Assembly: GCA_031547305.1 (NCBI GenBank)
Contig: JAVBSC010000033.1
Location: 1 to 64,000, forward strand
Length of the DNA stretch: 64,000 nucleotides
Direction: 5' to 3'
Source: JAVBSC01 sp031547305
GTDB taxonomy: Bacteria; Desulfobacterota; Desulfovibrionia; Desulfovibrionales; Desulfovibrionaceae
Shown here: positions 16,486 to 27,400 of the stretch, piece after piece
How positions within the stretch are numbered: position 1 is the first letter of the stretch
Layout: each line of letters begins with the position of its first letter
Notes under the pieces: generated by a model
Told to the model about the DNA's origin: nothing
Database searches by the model: none
What the model saw: the letters and a program-made list of their open reading frames with translations, nothing else
Translations under genes and position numbers: made by a program

Positions 16486-16899
16486 ATGCGTAATATATTC
16501 AAATACCTTTTGCCATTTGTCACCACCGGCGGGCATACCTTGCCCCGAAAGGAATTTTGCCTCGCCCGCGCCGGTTCGCTGGTCCTTCTGGCTCTTCTGA
16601 TCCATGCCGCGGCGGGCTGCGCCGCCGGCCCCAAGCCGGCCGCGCCGTCCGGCGCCCAGCCCCACCAGCCCGCGGGAAGCCTCACGCCTGGCCAGACCGT
16701 AACAGCGCGCGACTCCGGCCGCCAGGTGGAAGTCAGCGCCGGCAAGCCGTATCTGTCCGCTCTGGGCGAAACCTGCTATGAAGCTCTCCAGCGGGAAGGC
16801 AGGCCGGGGCAGTTGCGCGCCATGTGCCTGCGCGACGGAGCCTGGGTGCTTATACCAGCGATATTTATGGATATTCCGGACGCAGACAAAGGCTTATGA
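16486..16899 (+). CDS. Small lipoprotein at the head of the capsule export operon
   Basis: The protein has 137 residues. The signal region AGSLVLLALLIHAAAGC ends in a lipobox (AAGC), so the mature part, about 100 residues, should be lipidated. An unusually long 27-residue leader precedes the hydrophobic stretch, so a later start is possible. The mature domain has two cysteines (CYEALQREGRPGQLRAMCLRDG) that could form a disulfide. The stop overlaps the kpsM start by 4 bp (ATGA), which ties it to polysaccharide export. I do not recognise a named family; a role as an outer-membrane accessory of the export channel is inferred from context. Confidence 0.75.
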   Translation: MRNIFKYLLPFVTTGGHTLPRKEFCLARAGSLVLLALLIHAAAGCAAGPKPAAPSGAQPHQPAGSLTPGQTVTARDSGRQVEVSAGKPYLSALGETCYEALQREGRPGQLRAMCLRDGAWVLIPAIFMDIPDADKGL

Positions 16900-17684
16900 A
16901 CGGATCGTTCTTGCAGGCCCTGCACACCCAGGGCCGGGTCTTGTGGGCTCTGTCCCTGCGGGAACTCGGCGACATGCGCGGCAAATCCCGCCTTGGCTAC
17001 CTGTGGAACATCATCAAAACCGGTTTCGGGCTCGCCGTGTTCTGGGCTCTGCGCGCCGCCACCGGCATGCATACGCCCGGCAACCTGCCCATGCCCGTCT
17101 TTCTGCTGCTCGGTTTCATCACTTGGTTCATGTTCGAAGGCACCTTGAGCAAAATCATGGTGGCGGTGCAGTCCAACCGCAGCCTGCTGTCTTTTTCCCG
17201 CGTGCAGACGCTGGACCTGGCCCTCAGCGGGGCCCTGGTGAACATCGGCACGGAGCTGATCATCATGCTCCTGTATTTCTGCGTCTTCCGCTATGCCGGT
17301 TATTCGCTCCAACTGCTTAATATCCCCGGCTTCATAGTCGTAATGCTGTCTCTGGCGGCCTTCTCCATAGGCATTGGGCTCATCCTGGCCTCACTGGCCG
17401 CCTATGTGCCGGCGGTGGAGCAACTCATGCCCATTGTCCTGCGCATCTTGTTCCTTACCTCCGGCATCTTTTTTTCCGTAAGGGGCACCATGCGCGGCCC
17501 CATGGCGGAACTGCTCCTGCTCAATCCCATTATGATACATATTGAACTCACCCGCAGCTGTTTCAGCAGCCTGGCCCTGCCAAGGGAGTTTCACCCCGAA
17601 ATCTTCTTCTGTGTTTCAGCGGTCATGCTGGCCCTTGGGTTTCTTATGGAACGCGGCACCAGAAACAAAGTGTTGTCCTCATGA
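16896..17684 (+). CDS. kpsM: Capsular polysaccharide ABC transporter permease (KpsM-like)
   Basis: This 262-residue ABC-2 type permease has six predicted membrane helices and the family N-terminus LWALSLRELGDMRGKSRLGYLWNIIKTGFGLAVFW. It exports group 2/3-type capsule chains, already complete and lipid-linked, across the inner membrane with the KpsT ATPase. The start is the ATG at 16896, overlapping the preceding stop, in preference to an upstream in-frame ATG. The stop overlaps kpsT (ATGA). The set KpsM-KpsT-KpsE-KpsD is complete here. Confidence 0.9.
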   Translation: MNGSFLQALHTQGRVLWALSLRELGDMRGKSRLGYLWNIIKTGFGLAVFWALRAATGMHTPGNLPMPVFLLLGFITWFMFEGTLSKIMVAVQSNRSLLSFSRVQTLDLALSGALVNIGTELIIMLLYFCVFRYAGYSLQLLNIPGFIVVMLSLAAFSIGIGLILASLAAYVPAVEQLMPIVLRILFLTSGIFFSVRGTMRGPMAELLLLNPIMIHIELTRSCFSSLALPREFHPEIFFCVSAVMLALGFLMERGTRNKVLSS

Positions 17685-18361
17685 TCGCCCTGCGTGAAGT
17701 GAGCAAAGCCTATAAAACCCACGGCGGCAAGCGGATTGTTCTGGACGACGTTTCCCAGGATTTTCCGCCCGGGGTGAACACCGGCATTCTGGGACGCAAT
17801 GGAGCCGGCAAATCCACGCTGATCCGGCTGATCAACGGCGGTGAGATTCCGGATTCCGGAGAAATTGTAAGAAAAGCGCGCGTCTCCTGGCCGCTTGGCT
17901 TTTCCGGGGGGTTCAACTACAAACTGACCGGGCGGGAAAACCTGCGCTTCGTCTGCCGCCTGTACGACGAGCCGTATAAGGAAGTCGTGCGCTTTGTGGA
18001 AGAATTTTCCGAACTGGGCGACTATCTGGACATGCCGGTGCGTACCTATTCTTCCGGCATGAACGCCAAGCTGCTCTTCGGCCTGAGCATGGCCTTCCGC
18101 TTTGACTACTACCTGATTGACGAACTGACCGCGGTGGGCGACGCCGTGTTTCGCAAAAAAAGCGAGGCCTATTTCAACGAACGCAGCAAGGAAGCCACGT
18201 TGCTGGTGGTTTCCCACAGCCCGGACACCATTCGCAAGCACTGCCGGAGAGCCCTGGTTCTGCATGAGGGAAAACTGCTGAGCTTTCCTTCCCTGGAAGA
18301 ATCGGAGGAATACTATCTGCGGGTATGCTGCGGATTTACCAAAGAGCAGGCAAAGGCTTAA
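17681..18361 (+). CDS. kpsT: Capsular polysaccharide ABC transporter ATPase (KpsT-like)
   Basis: The 226-residue ATPase has Walker A GRNGAGKST, the short signature YSSGM in place of LSGGQ that is typical of KpsT/Wzt-type exporters, and a Walker B region YYLIDELTAVGD. The carboxylate after Walker B is Glu (DELTAVGD), and VVSHSPDTI holds the switch His. It powers the KpsM permease. There is no C-terminal carbohydrate-binding domain as in Wzt, consistent with capsule-type, reducing-end-lipid-dependent export. It is translationally coupled to kpsM. Confidence 0.93.
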   Translation: MIALREVSKAYKTHGGKRIVLDDVSQDFPPGVNTGILGRNGAGKSTLIRLINGGEIPDSGEIVRKARVSWPLGFSGGFNYKLTGRENLRFVCRLYDEPYKEVVRFVEEFSELGDYLDMPVRTYSSGMNAKLLFGLSMAFRFDYYLIDELTAVGDAVFRKKSEAYFNERSKEATLLVVSHSPDTIRKHCRRALVLHEGKLLSFPSLEESEEYYLRVCCGFTKEQAKA

Positions 18362-18363
18362 AA

Positions 18364-19533
18364 ATGCAAGCTACTCAGAATATAGGCGGACTCTCCGCCC
18401 CCAAAAAAACCGGCGGATCATTCAGGAACTTCACGGCCGGATTTTTCAGAAAATCCGGCCGGACCGGCCGCCTGATGAAATTTTTCGTTTTCGTTCCCAC
18501 GGTGCTTCTGGCCGTATACCTGGCCTTCATCCACTCGCCCATGTACATATCCGAAGCCCATTTCGCCGTGCGCAACAACGAGCCGGACGTAGGCGCGGCC
18601 ATGCGCATGCTCACCCCGGGCGGAGCCATAGCCGACGCCTACATTGTGCAGAACTACATATTGTCGCCGGACATGCTGGGTAAAGTTGCCCAGGCCGTTG
18701 ACCTGCGCGGGCACTTTGCCGACAAGTCCAAAGATGTCTATTCCCGGCTCTGGGCCAGCCCCACCCGAGAGGAACTCCTGGCCTACTGGCAGCGCCTGGT
18801 CGCCGTGGCCTACGATCTGGACAAGGGCTACCTGAGCGTGGAGGTAAAGGCCTATACCCCGGAGATGGCGCGAAAAATCAATGAAACCATCATGCACTAC
18901 AGCGAGGAGCTGATCAACGATATGAACCGCCGGGCCAACCAGGACTCCATGCGCCTGGCCCGGGAGGAAGTGCGCCTGGCGGAAAAACGGCTCATGGAAG
19001 CGCGGGCCGCCATTCAGAAGTTTAGGGATTCCCACTCCATGCTGGATCCGCAAATAACCGCCAAAGGCCTGGAAGATGTCATCGGCAGACTGGAGGCCGA
19101 GGCCGCCGGCACCGAGGCGGAATTAAACGCTACTCTGCAACTGATGCAGAAAAACAGCCCCAGGGTGCTGGACATCCAGGTCCGGCTGAGTTCCCTGAAG
19201 GAACAAATCGTCCGTGAAAAAAACCGTCTGGCTGGACTGCACTCCGCCCGGAACTCCATAAGCTCCCTGGTTGGCGACTATTCAAACCTGCTCACAGAGG
19301 AAGAGTTCGCCAACCAGCAATTGGTCACCTCCATGTCCATGTACGAGGTGGCCAGGGTCAAAGCCGCGGCGCAGTCGCGCTATCTGGTGCCGTTCCAGCC
19401 GCCCACCCTGCCGCAGGAGTCCTTGTACCCCAGGCCGGTTTTGTTCACGCTTCTGGGGTTTGTGGCCTTTGTCGTGATTTTTGGCATTATCTCTCTTACC
19501 ATAGCTTCCATCCGCGATCATATGGGGGTTTAG
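18364..19533 (+). CDS. kpsE: Inner-membrane polysaccharide export protein (KpsE/Wzz-like)
   Basis: The 389-residue protein has two membrane segments: FFVFVPTVLLAVYLAFIH near residue 40, and VLFTLLGFVAFVVIFGIISL near the C-terminus. Between them is a large periplasmic coiled-coil domain (RLAREEVRLAEKRLMEARAAIQKFRD). The motif PPTLPQESLYPRP before the second helix is the Pro-rich element of this family. It links the inner-membrane transporter with the outer-membrane channel. I start at ATG 18364, 3 bp after the kpsT stop; the frame is open further upstream inside kpsT. The stop abuts the next ATG. Confidence 0.9.
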   Translation: MQATQNIGGLSAPKKTGGSFRNFTAGFFRKSGRTGRLMKFFVFVPTVLLAVYLAFIHSPMYISEAHFAVRNNEPDVGAAMRMLTPGGAIADAYIVQNYILSPDMLGKVAQAVDLRGHFADKSKDVYSRLWASPTREELLAYWQRLVAVAYDLDKGYLSVEVKAYTPEMARKINETIMHYSEELINDMNRRANQDSMRLAREEVRLAEKRLMEARAAIQKFRDSHSMLDPQITAKGLEDVIGRLEAEAAGTEAELNATLQLMQKNSPRVLDIQVRLSSLKEQIVREKNRLAGLHSARNSISSLVGDYSNLLTEEEFANQQLVTSMSMYEVARVKAAAQSRYLVPFQPPTLPQESLYPRPVLFTLLGFVAFVVIFGIISLTIASIRDHMGV

Positions 19534-21336
19534 ATGCTGCGCAGATTGATTTTCATTTTCGCCGGAGTTCTGGCGCTTCTTTGTCCCCTGGCCGCTCTGG
19601 CCGCGAATATGGAGACAACCCCGAGCGGCGTGCCGCTCCAGGGTGGCGCGCCGCTTCAGGGGGGAACGCCCGCCTCGGCCATGCCTTATCAAACCGCCGT
19701 TCCCTCCGGCCTGCCCTCCGGCCAGGGCATGCAGAGTCCCCTGCCGGGCTCAGCCCAGCCCCTGTACGTGCCCGGGGACAATCCCCGGCAGGCCAAGAAT
19801 TTTATTGGCGGGCCGGCCTGGTCCCAGCAAAGCTACGTGGCCAAACCGGATATCTTCCCGCCATTCGGGGCCAACCTGTTCCAGGGCCGCTTCGCCGGCA
19901 CCTACCAGGAGGGCACGAACAGTTCCTACACCATCATGCCCGGGGATCGCATCCTCATTCACATCTGGGGGTCCAGAAGCTACACGGACACCCTTATGGT
20001 GGACCAGCAGGGCAACATCTTCGTGCCGGAAATCGGCCCGGTGCCGGTGGCCGGGCTTAACCAGAAAGGGCTTAAGGATGCGGTGCGCAACTATTTGTCA
20101 TCGGTGTTCCGGGCCAACGTGGAGGCCTACGTCAACCTGCTGACAGCCCAGCCCGTGGCTGTGTACGTAACCGGTTTTGTGACCAGTCCGGGCCGTTACG
20201 CCGGCGGCATGAACGACTCCGTGCTCTATTACCTGGACAGGGCCGGCGGCATAGTCGCGGAACGCGGCAGTTACCGGGATATCGTGGTGCAGCGCGGCGG
20301 CAAAGTCATCTCCCGGACCGATCTGTATCCATTTATCCTGAGCGGCCGGATAGCTTCCCCGCCCATGCAGGATGGCGACGTAATAGTCGTGGGCCCTAAA
20401 AAAGGCAGCATCGCGGCTTTTGGCATGATTCCGCAGCACGCCTGTTACGAAAGCGCCGGCAAGACCATGTCCGGGGATGAGCTGACCCGCCTGGCTTCCC
20501 CGGAGCCCTCGGTCTCCCACGTCAGCGTGACCGGCTCCCGCGACGCCAACCTGTTCAACGTGTACATGAGCCTGGATGAATTCCGTAAATTCACCCTGGC
20601 GGCCAACGACACTGTGGAGTTTCTGGCGGATAAGCCGAGCGAATCCATCATGGTTTCAGTAAGCGGCTCCATTCTTGGCTCTTCCCGCTATCCGGTGAAG
20701 CGCCCCACCACGCTGCGCCAGCTTCTGGCCCACGTACCGGTGGACAACGGCATGGCCAACCTGGACGGCATTTATATCAAGCGCAAAAGCACCGTGGCCC
20801 AGCAGAAGAAGGCCATTGACGACTCCATGCGCCGCCTGGAATCCGCGGTGCTCATGACGCCCTCGGCCTCGGCGGAAACAGCGGCCATCCGCGTGCAGGA
20901 AGCAAATCTGGTCCAGAACTTCGTGCAGCGCGTGGGCATGGTCCAGCCGGACGGGGTCGTTGTGGTCACCCAAAGGGGCCACACGGCGGACATTCTGCTG
21001 GAAGACGGCGACGAAGTGGTCATACCCCAGCGCTCGGACGTGGTGCATATCACCGGCGAAATCATGGTGCCGAAATCCGTGGTTTACAACCCAAACATGA
21101 AGATGAAGGACTACGTGGCCGCATCCGGCGGCTTCACCGACCGGGCGGACAAGGGCTATGTATTGGCCGTGCACCCCAACGGGGAGATAGTGGACGCCAC
21201 CGCCCAGCCGGTCCAGCCGGGGGATCTGATCATGGTCATGCCGTACGCGGATCCCAAAGGATTCCAGATCCTCAAGGATATCATGCAGGTGCTTTATCAG
21301 ATTGCCGTGGCCACCAAGGTGGTTGTGTCCATATGA
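19534..21336 (+). CDS. kpsD: Outer-membrane polysaccharide export protein (KpsD/Wza family)
   Basis: The protein has 600 residues. A cleavable signal (MLRRLIFIFAGVLALLCPLAALA) is followed by a Gly/Pro/Gln-rich low-complexity segment with repeats of the type PLQGG. The poly_export domain contains SSYTIMPGDRILIHIWG, VDQQGNIFVPEIGPVPVAGL and ITGEIMVPKSVVYNPNMKM, typical of Wza/KpsD with several SLBB repeats. Ala-Ala-Asn after the signal suggests cleavage by signal peptidase I; there is no lipobox Cys, as in KpsD and unlike Wza. It forms or gates the export channel through periplasm and outer membrane. It is the last gene of the export operon before a 155-bp AT-rich gap. Confidence 0.9.
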   Translation: MLRRLIFIFAGVLALLCPLAALAANMETTPSGVPLQGGAPLQGGTPASAMPYQTAVPSGLPSGQGMQSPLPGSAQPLYVPGDNPRQAKNFIGGPAWSQQSYVAKPDIFPPFGANLFQGRFAGTYQEGTNSSYTIMPGDRILIHIWGSRSYTDTLMVDQQGNIFVPEIGPVPVAGLNQKGLKDAVRNYLSSVFRANVEAYVNLLTAQPVAVYVTGFVTSPGRYAGGMNDSVLYYLDRAGGIVAERGSYRDIVVQRGGKVISRTDLYPFILSGRIASPPMQDGDVIVVGPKKGSIAAFGMIPQHACYESAGKTMSGDELTRLASPEPSVSHVSVTGSRDANLFNVYMSLDEFRKFTLAANDTVEFLADKPSESIMVSVSGSILGSSRYPVKRPTTLRQLLAHVPVDNGMANLDGIYIKRKSTVAQQKKAIDDSMRRLESAVLMTPSASAETAAIRVQEANLVQNFVQRVGMVQPDGVVVVTQRGHTADILLEDGDEVVIPQRSDVVHITGEIMVPKSVVYNPNMKMKDYVAASGGFTDRADKGYVLAVHPNGEIVDATAQPVQPGDLIMVMPYADPKGFQILKDIMQVLYQIAVATKVVVSI

Positions 21337-21386
21337 TTGTGCCGCCGGCGCCGGTTAATTATCACGTGCGATTCCGCTTTTTAGCG

Positions 21387-21415
21387 TTGCCTATAGCATT
21401 TTATAAGTGTAGACT
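21387..21415 (+). promoter_or_regulatory. Possible sigma-70 promoter for the rkp-like operon
   Basis: TTGCCT and TAGACT are separated by 17 bp in an AT-rich 155-bp gap between kpsD and the polyketide synthase gene. Both boxes match the consensus at four of six positions. The Shine-Dalgarno before the synthase ATG is poor. This is a weak prediction. Confidence 0.3.
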
Positions 21416-21491
21416 ATATGATTGTGTAGATATATAGTAGCACATAGAATAAAAAATTTTCTGTAAAAGTAATTCATACCCTTGTAGAAAT

Positions 21492-24400
21492 ATGGCTGAC
21501 ACCAACAAAGCGGATCGCTGCAATCAATTGGAACCTCTGGCTATTGTCGGGGCGGCCTGCCGCTTTCCCGGCAATGTGACGGACTTGGCGAGCTTTTGGC
21601 GCCTTCTGGCCAACGGCGAAGACGCTATTACGGAACTACCGCCGGAACGCTGCTCTCTGGAACGCTTTTTCAGCAATGCCGCCGACATGCCCGGGCACGC
21701 CTACACCAGGGCGGCCGGCGTGATCTATTTCATAAAAAGTTTCGACCCTGGATTCTTCGGTTTTTCCCGCAAGGAAGCCATGGATATGGAGCCGCAACAG
21801 CGGCTGATTCTGGAAACCGCCTGGGAAGCCATTGAAGCGGCCGGACTGCGGGCATCCGCCCTGCGCGGCTCGCGCGCCGGGGTGTTCGTCGGCGCTTCCA
21901 ACATGGACTATACAGCCAGGGGCGCCGCGGATACCGGCGGACTCGGACCGTATTCCATGACCGGATCCAGCCTGAGCATCATCGCCAACCGGGTTTCCTA
22001 CACCTTTGATCTGCACGGACCGAGCCTGGTGGTGGACACGGCCTGCTCTTCCTCCATGGTGGCTCTGCACAGCGCCTGCGAAGCGCTGCGCCGCGGGGAG
22101 ATCCCCCTGGCCCTGGTGGGCGGGGTGAACGTGTTGCTCAGCCCCTTGCCGTTTATCGGGTTTTCCAAGGCCCACATGCTGTCCCCGGACGGTCGCTGCA
22201 AGGTCTTTGACGCTTCGGGCAACGGCTACGTGCGCTCCGAAGGCGCCGGAATGATCGTTATCAAACCCCTGCGCCAGGCAAAAAAGGACAAGGATAACAT
22301 CCTGGCCCTGATCGCCGGCACCGGGGTCAATTCCGACGGTCGCACCACCGGCCTGGCCCTGCCCAACCAGAAAGCCCAGGCCGCCCTGCTGCGGGAAATT
22401 TACGAGCGCTTTGAGCTGGACAAGGGCAAACTGGCCTATGTTGAGGCCCACGGAACAGGCACGGCGGCCGGAGATCCTCTGGAGGCCGGGGCTGTCGGCG
22501 AAGTGCTGGGCAAACCCCTGCGCGAAACGCGCTCCCTGCACATCGGCTCGGTCAAAAGCAACATCGGGCACCTGGAGCCGGCCTCGGGCATGGCCGGGAT
22601 CATCAAGGCGCTCCTGGTGCTGCAAAACGGGCAGATCCCCCCGAACCTGCATTTCAACACCCCCAACCCGGCCATTGATTTTGCCGGGCTGAACCTGACA
22701 GTGCCCACAAAGCTGACGCCCCTGCCCCAGTGCGGCAAAGACGCCCTGGTCAGCGTGAACTCCTTCGGCTTTGGCGGCACCAACGCGCATGTGGTCCTGC
22801 AAAAGGCCCCGGCCGCCCATATTGCCGCCAAAACGGCTTCTGAATCCATTCCACCGCTGTTTTTATCCGCCAGAAGCGAAAAAAGCCTGCGCGGGCAGGC
22901 CCTGGACCTGGCTGAACACCTGAAGGGCGCGGACGCCGCGACCTGCCGAGACGCGGCCGCCACCCTGGCCTGCTGCCGGGATCACCTGCGCTTCCGCGCT
23001 ATTGTGGCGGACGTCAAGGCTGAAACCCTGTCCGGCCGGCTTCACAAACTCGGCAGTCTTGGCGAAGACGGGGCGAAGAACCCGCCCGTGCTGGAAGGCG
23101 TTGGCGAAAATTGCCGCGGCGCATTCGTGTTTTCCGGCAACGGCGGGCAATGGTCCGGCATGGGGGCGGCGCTTCTGAAAAGCAACCGTGACTTCGCCCA
23201 GGCAATCCGGGAAGTGGACGGCTGCCTTACCCCGTTACGGCAGCGCCCCCTGCTGGCCATTATGGAAAATCCGGAACAATATCCCACGGCGCACGCTTAC
23301 ACCGAAGACAGTCAGCCTCTGCTCTTCGCCCTGCAGGTGGGGCTGGTGCGGGCGCTCGCGGCCAAAGGCATAACGCCGGACGCAGTGTTCGGGCACAGCG
23401 TTGGCGAAGTGGCGGCCGCCTGGGCCTGCGGGGCGCTCAGCCTTAAAGACGCCTGTACGGTCATTCACTTCCGCAGCCTTCTGCAGGCCCGCCTGCGCGG
23501 GGTCGGGGGCATGGCTGTGGCCAACATAAGCCGGAAAGAAGCGGAGAAACTCCTGGAGCCTTACGAAGGGCGTGTGGAAATAGCCGCTGTCAACACGGCG
23601 CAATCCCTGACTCTGAGCGGAGAAACCGAGCCTCTGGCCCAATGCGTGCAGGCCTGGAAAAAGCGCCGCATCAGCGCTAAAATGCTGGACTTGCCCTATC
23701 CGTTCCACACGCGCCTCCTGGATTACCTCCAAGGGGAACTTCTGGAAGCGCTCAAGGGCATAAAGCCGCAAAAACCGGCGGTGCCGTATTTTTCCACGGT
23801 TGACTCCATAGGCGAAAAACCCTTTCTGCCGGATGCCGCCTACTGGTGGCGCAATCTGCGCAAGCCGGTGCAGTTTTATCCGGCCGCGAATAAAGCCCTT
23901 GAACAGGACTGCCGCATTTTTCTGGAAATAGGGCCGCACCGGGTGCTGCACGGCTACCTGCAGGAAATCGTGAAGCAAAGCGGCGTTTCAGCGTCCGTGC
24001 TCTCAACTCTGCATCGGAACGGCAACGATGCGGAACGCTTTGAAACCGCCTGGAAGGAAGCCTGGCAGCGCGGCTGGACATTAAATACAAAGGCTTTCGT
24101 GCGCGCCCCCTTCAAGCGCCGGGTTCTGCCGCCCTACGCCTGGAACAGGGAACACCTGTGGACTCCGGACAGCCCGGAATGCCGGGAATTCCTCGGCACC
24201 CCACGCCTGCATCCCCTGCTTGGCTGGCGCCTGCCCCTGGCGGCTCCGGCTTTTGAAAATGTGTTTTCCCTGCCGGACTATCCATGGCTGGCCGACCACA
24301 AGGCTGGAGAAGGCATTCCCTTCCCGGCCGCCGGATTTTTGGAAATGATGCTGGCGGCCGGGGGCGCGCTGCACCCTGACGAGCAAGTGGAGCTGGAGCG

Positions 24401-27400
24401 GGTGGCCATTTTCCGGCCCATGCGCCTGAGCGTCGCTTCCGCGCAAAGCGTGCGCCTGCTCGCGGATCAGGAAGACGGCGGTTTGCGCCTGGAAGGCCGC
24501 GCCTATATGAGCCGTGAAGATTGGACCCAGTACTGCCGGGCCCGTCTGGCGCCCGCGACCCACCCAACTCCGTCCGCCTCCACGCTGGTTCAGGATCCGG
24601 AACAGTTCGGAGCGCCGGTGGAGCGCGACTCCCTTTACGCCACCGCGGAACAGTATTTTCTGCATTACGGCCCGGCCTTCCGCACGGTGGAAAAGGCCTG
24701 GCTGCGCCAGGGAAAAGACGGTCCGGAAGTCCTGGCCAAATTCGGCGAAGCCGCGCCGGAATCCGCCAGCGGCATGCTTGTGCCGCCCACCCTGGTGGAT
24801 GGGGCCTTCCACACCTTGTTCCTGCTCCTGCGCTCCCAGCAGGGCGGCGTACGCGGACAGGCTTTTCTGCCGGCGGCCTTTGGCCGGGTAATCCTGTATG
24901 AGCGTGGGACTCCGGTCTTCGCGCACGCCCGGCTGCGCCGGATCGGGCCGCGTTCCGTAGTGGCGGATTTCGATCTGCTGGATTCTTCCGGAAAACCTCT
25001 GCTCAGCCTCAGGCAATGCCGCTTCCGCAGGGCTTTCTGGCTGGAAGGCGAAATGCTCAGGCCTTCGGCCTATGTATTTAAAAACGTGCCCCTGCCCGGC
25101 CCGGATCCGGACCAGGCTTCGCCATTCCAAGGCAGCCTGGCCTCGCTCTGCCAGTCAGCGCACAAAGCCATGGCGCTGAATCTGCCGGAAAACGGACAGC
25201 AGCACGAAATCCACCCGCGCCTGCTGCTGCGCTTCGCCGCGCTCACCCATGCCCACGAAACCATGCTCGCCCTGGCCAAAAAGGCGCCCACGCCTGGCCG
25301 GTTCACTTGTGATGAGCTTGTTGCGTCCGGCATTGTGGCCGCCCGGCACAAGAATTGGGTCCGCCAGATGCTGCTGCGGCTTTCCCAAGCCGATCTGGCT
25401 CGCCAGGAGGACGATTGCTGGATTATTTCGCCTCCAAACGATCGTCCGTCGGCCGTGACCCTCTGGCGCACGGTTATCGGCAACGCGCCCGGATGCCTGC
25501 CGGGAGCGGCCTTGCTTTCCCACGTCATGGAAAGAACCCCGGCCATTCTGGCCTGCGGCGAAGATTCGGAAAACCCCCTTACGGGGCGGGCTCTTTTTAC
25601 GGAATATTTTTCCAGTTCCCCAGCCCTGCAACCGTTTACCAGGGGTCTGGCCGAATGCCTGCTGGCCGTGCTTAACTCCCGGCGAACCGGACAAACTGTT
25701 CGCGTGCTGCAGACGGCCGTGGATTCCCGCAGGCTGGCCGGACATTTGCTGCACTTTGTCGCTGGTACAAGCTGCCGCTACGATGTGGCGGAAAAAGACG
25801 CTTCGGAAGCCAAATCCCTGGATCTGGCCTTTGCTTCCACCCCGGAAGCACGCGCCCTGCATCTGGATCTGGGGCAGCCCCCCCAGGAGCTCGCCGGCGG
25901 GTACCATCTGATCCTGGCGGATTTCTCCCTGCACGGCCTGGACAACGCCCAGGCCGTACTGGCCAACTGCCACGCCCTGCTTGCCCCTGGCGGCATACTC
26001 TGCCTGCTGGAGCACCAGCCGGACACCTTCACGGATCTGACTTTCGGAGCGGATCCGGCCTGGTGGCTGAACGCTGATGACGCCGCGCCTGACTCGCGCT
26101 TTTACCCGCGTGAAGCCTGGCTGCGGGCTCTGGAACAAGCCGGGTTCGCCGAAACAATGGAAGCGAAAAATCCGGAAGGCAACCTTACGCCGGCCTTCCT
26201 CCTGCTGGCCCGCAAAGCGGCCGGGGGGGAAGCCGTCCCTCCGGCCCCGCCGGAGCAGCGGACCTTCCCGGAAGAACCGGAAACCGGCTCAGTCTGGCTG
26301 CTGATCGCGCGGGAAAAAGACTCCCGATCCGGAGTACTGGCCAGGAATCTGGAGAAGGAGCTGAAAAGCAACGGTCGGGAAGTCCGTCTTATCTACGCCG
26401 GAGTCCCCCTTCACAGGGGCGGGCGGGATTTCGACCCGCTGTCAACGGCGCATTGGCGCGACCTTTTTGGCGCGGCCCCAAAAGATGAACAGTGGGAACT
26501 GGTGGATCTTCTGGGCTATGACTGCCGGGAAGCTCCGGAACCGGCTGAATTCGCCAGCCTGATGAACTATGGCGCGAGCAGCGCGGCCGCCCTGGCCTCG
26601 GCCTGGGATTCCCACCGCTGCAAGGCCAGGCTCTGGCTGCTTTGCAGCGGGGCCCAGCCGGCCGGAACGGACGACCTTCCGTTGGCCCCGCACCAGGGAG
26701 CGCTCTGGGGATTCGGCCGCGTGCTCATGAACGAAATGCCGGCCTTGCGGACGACTTTGCTGGATATTCACGGACCAACCCCGGACGCCGCGCGGATCAT
26801 CCGTGAAATGCTCAACCCAACGGAGAACCGGGAAATCATCCTGGCCGGCGGACGGAGTTTCACACCGCGCCTGGTCCGGGCCGACAACGCGGAACCGCGG
26901 CGGGCTGGCGCGGGCAACAACGCCGCCCGCCTGACTTTCGACTCGCCCGGACGGCTCCAGAATCTTTACTGGCAGCGCGCCGCCACGCCGACGCCCGAAC
27001 CAGACCAGGTGCGCATAGCGGTGAAAGCGGTGGGGCTGAACTTCCGCGACGTGATGTGGAGCATGGGCCTGCTTCTTGACGAGGCCTTGGAAAACGGCTT
27101 CTCCGGGCCGGGCATGGGCATAGAGTGCTCCGGAATCATTGAAGCAGTGGGAGAAAACGTTGCCGGCCTGGAGGTGGGCGACGCCGTGCTGGCTTTCGCC
27201 CCGTCCTGCTTCAGCACCCACGTTGTCACCAGCGCCGCCGCGGTGCTGCGCAAGCCGAAAAACCTCACCTTCGCCGAAGCGGCCACCATACCCGTGGCCT
27301 TCATGACCGCCTGGTACAGCATAAAGCACCTGGCCGCAATGCAGCCTGGCGAGCGCATTCTCATTCACGGAGCGGCCGGCGGGGTGGGCCTGGCGGCCAT

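Noticed and set aside
21387..21491. Possible tRNA or small RNA in the AT-rich gap before the PKS gene
   Set aside because: No cloverleaf or T-loop signature and no stable fold apparent.
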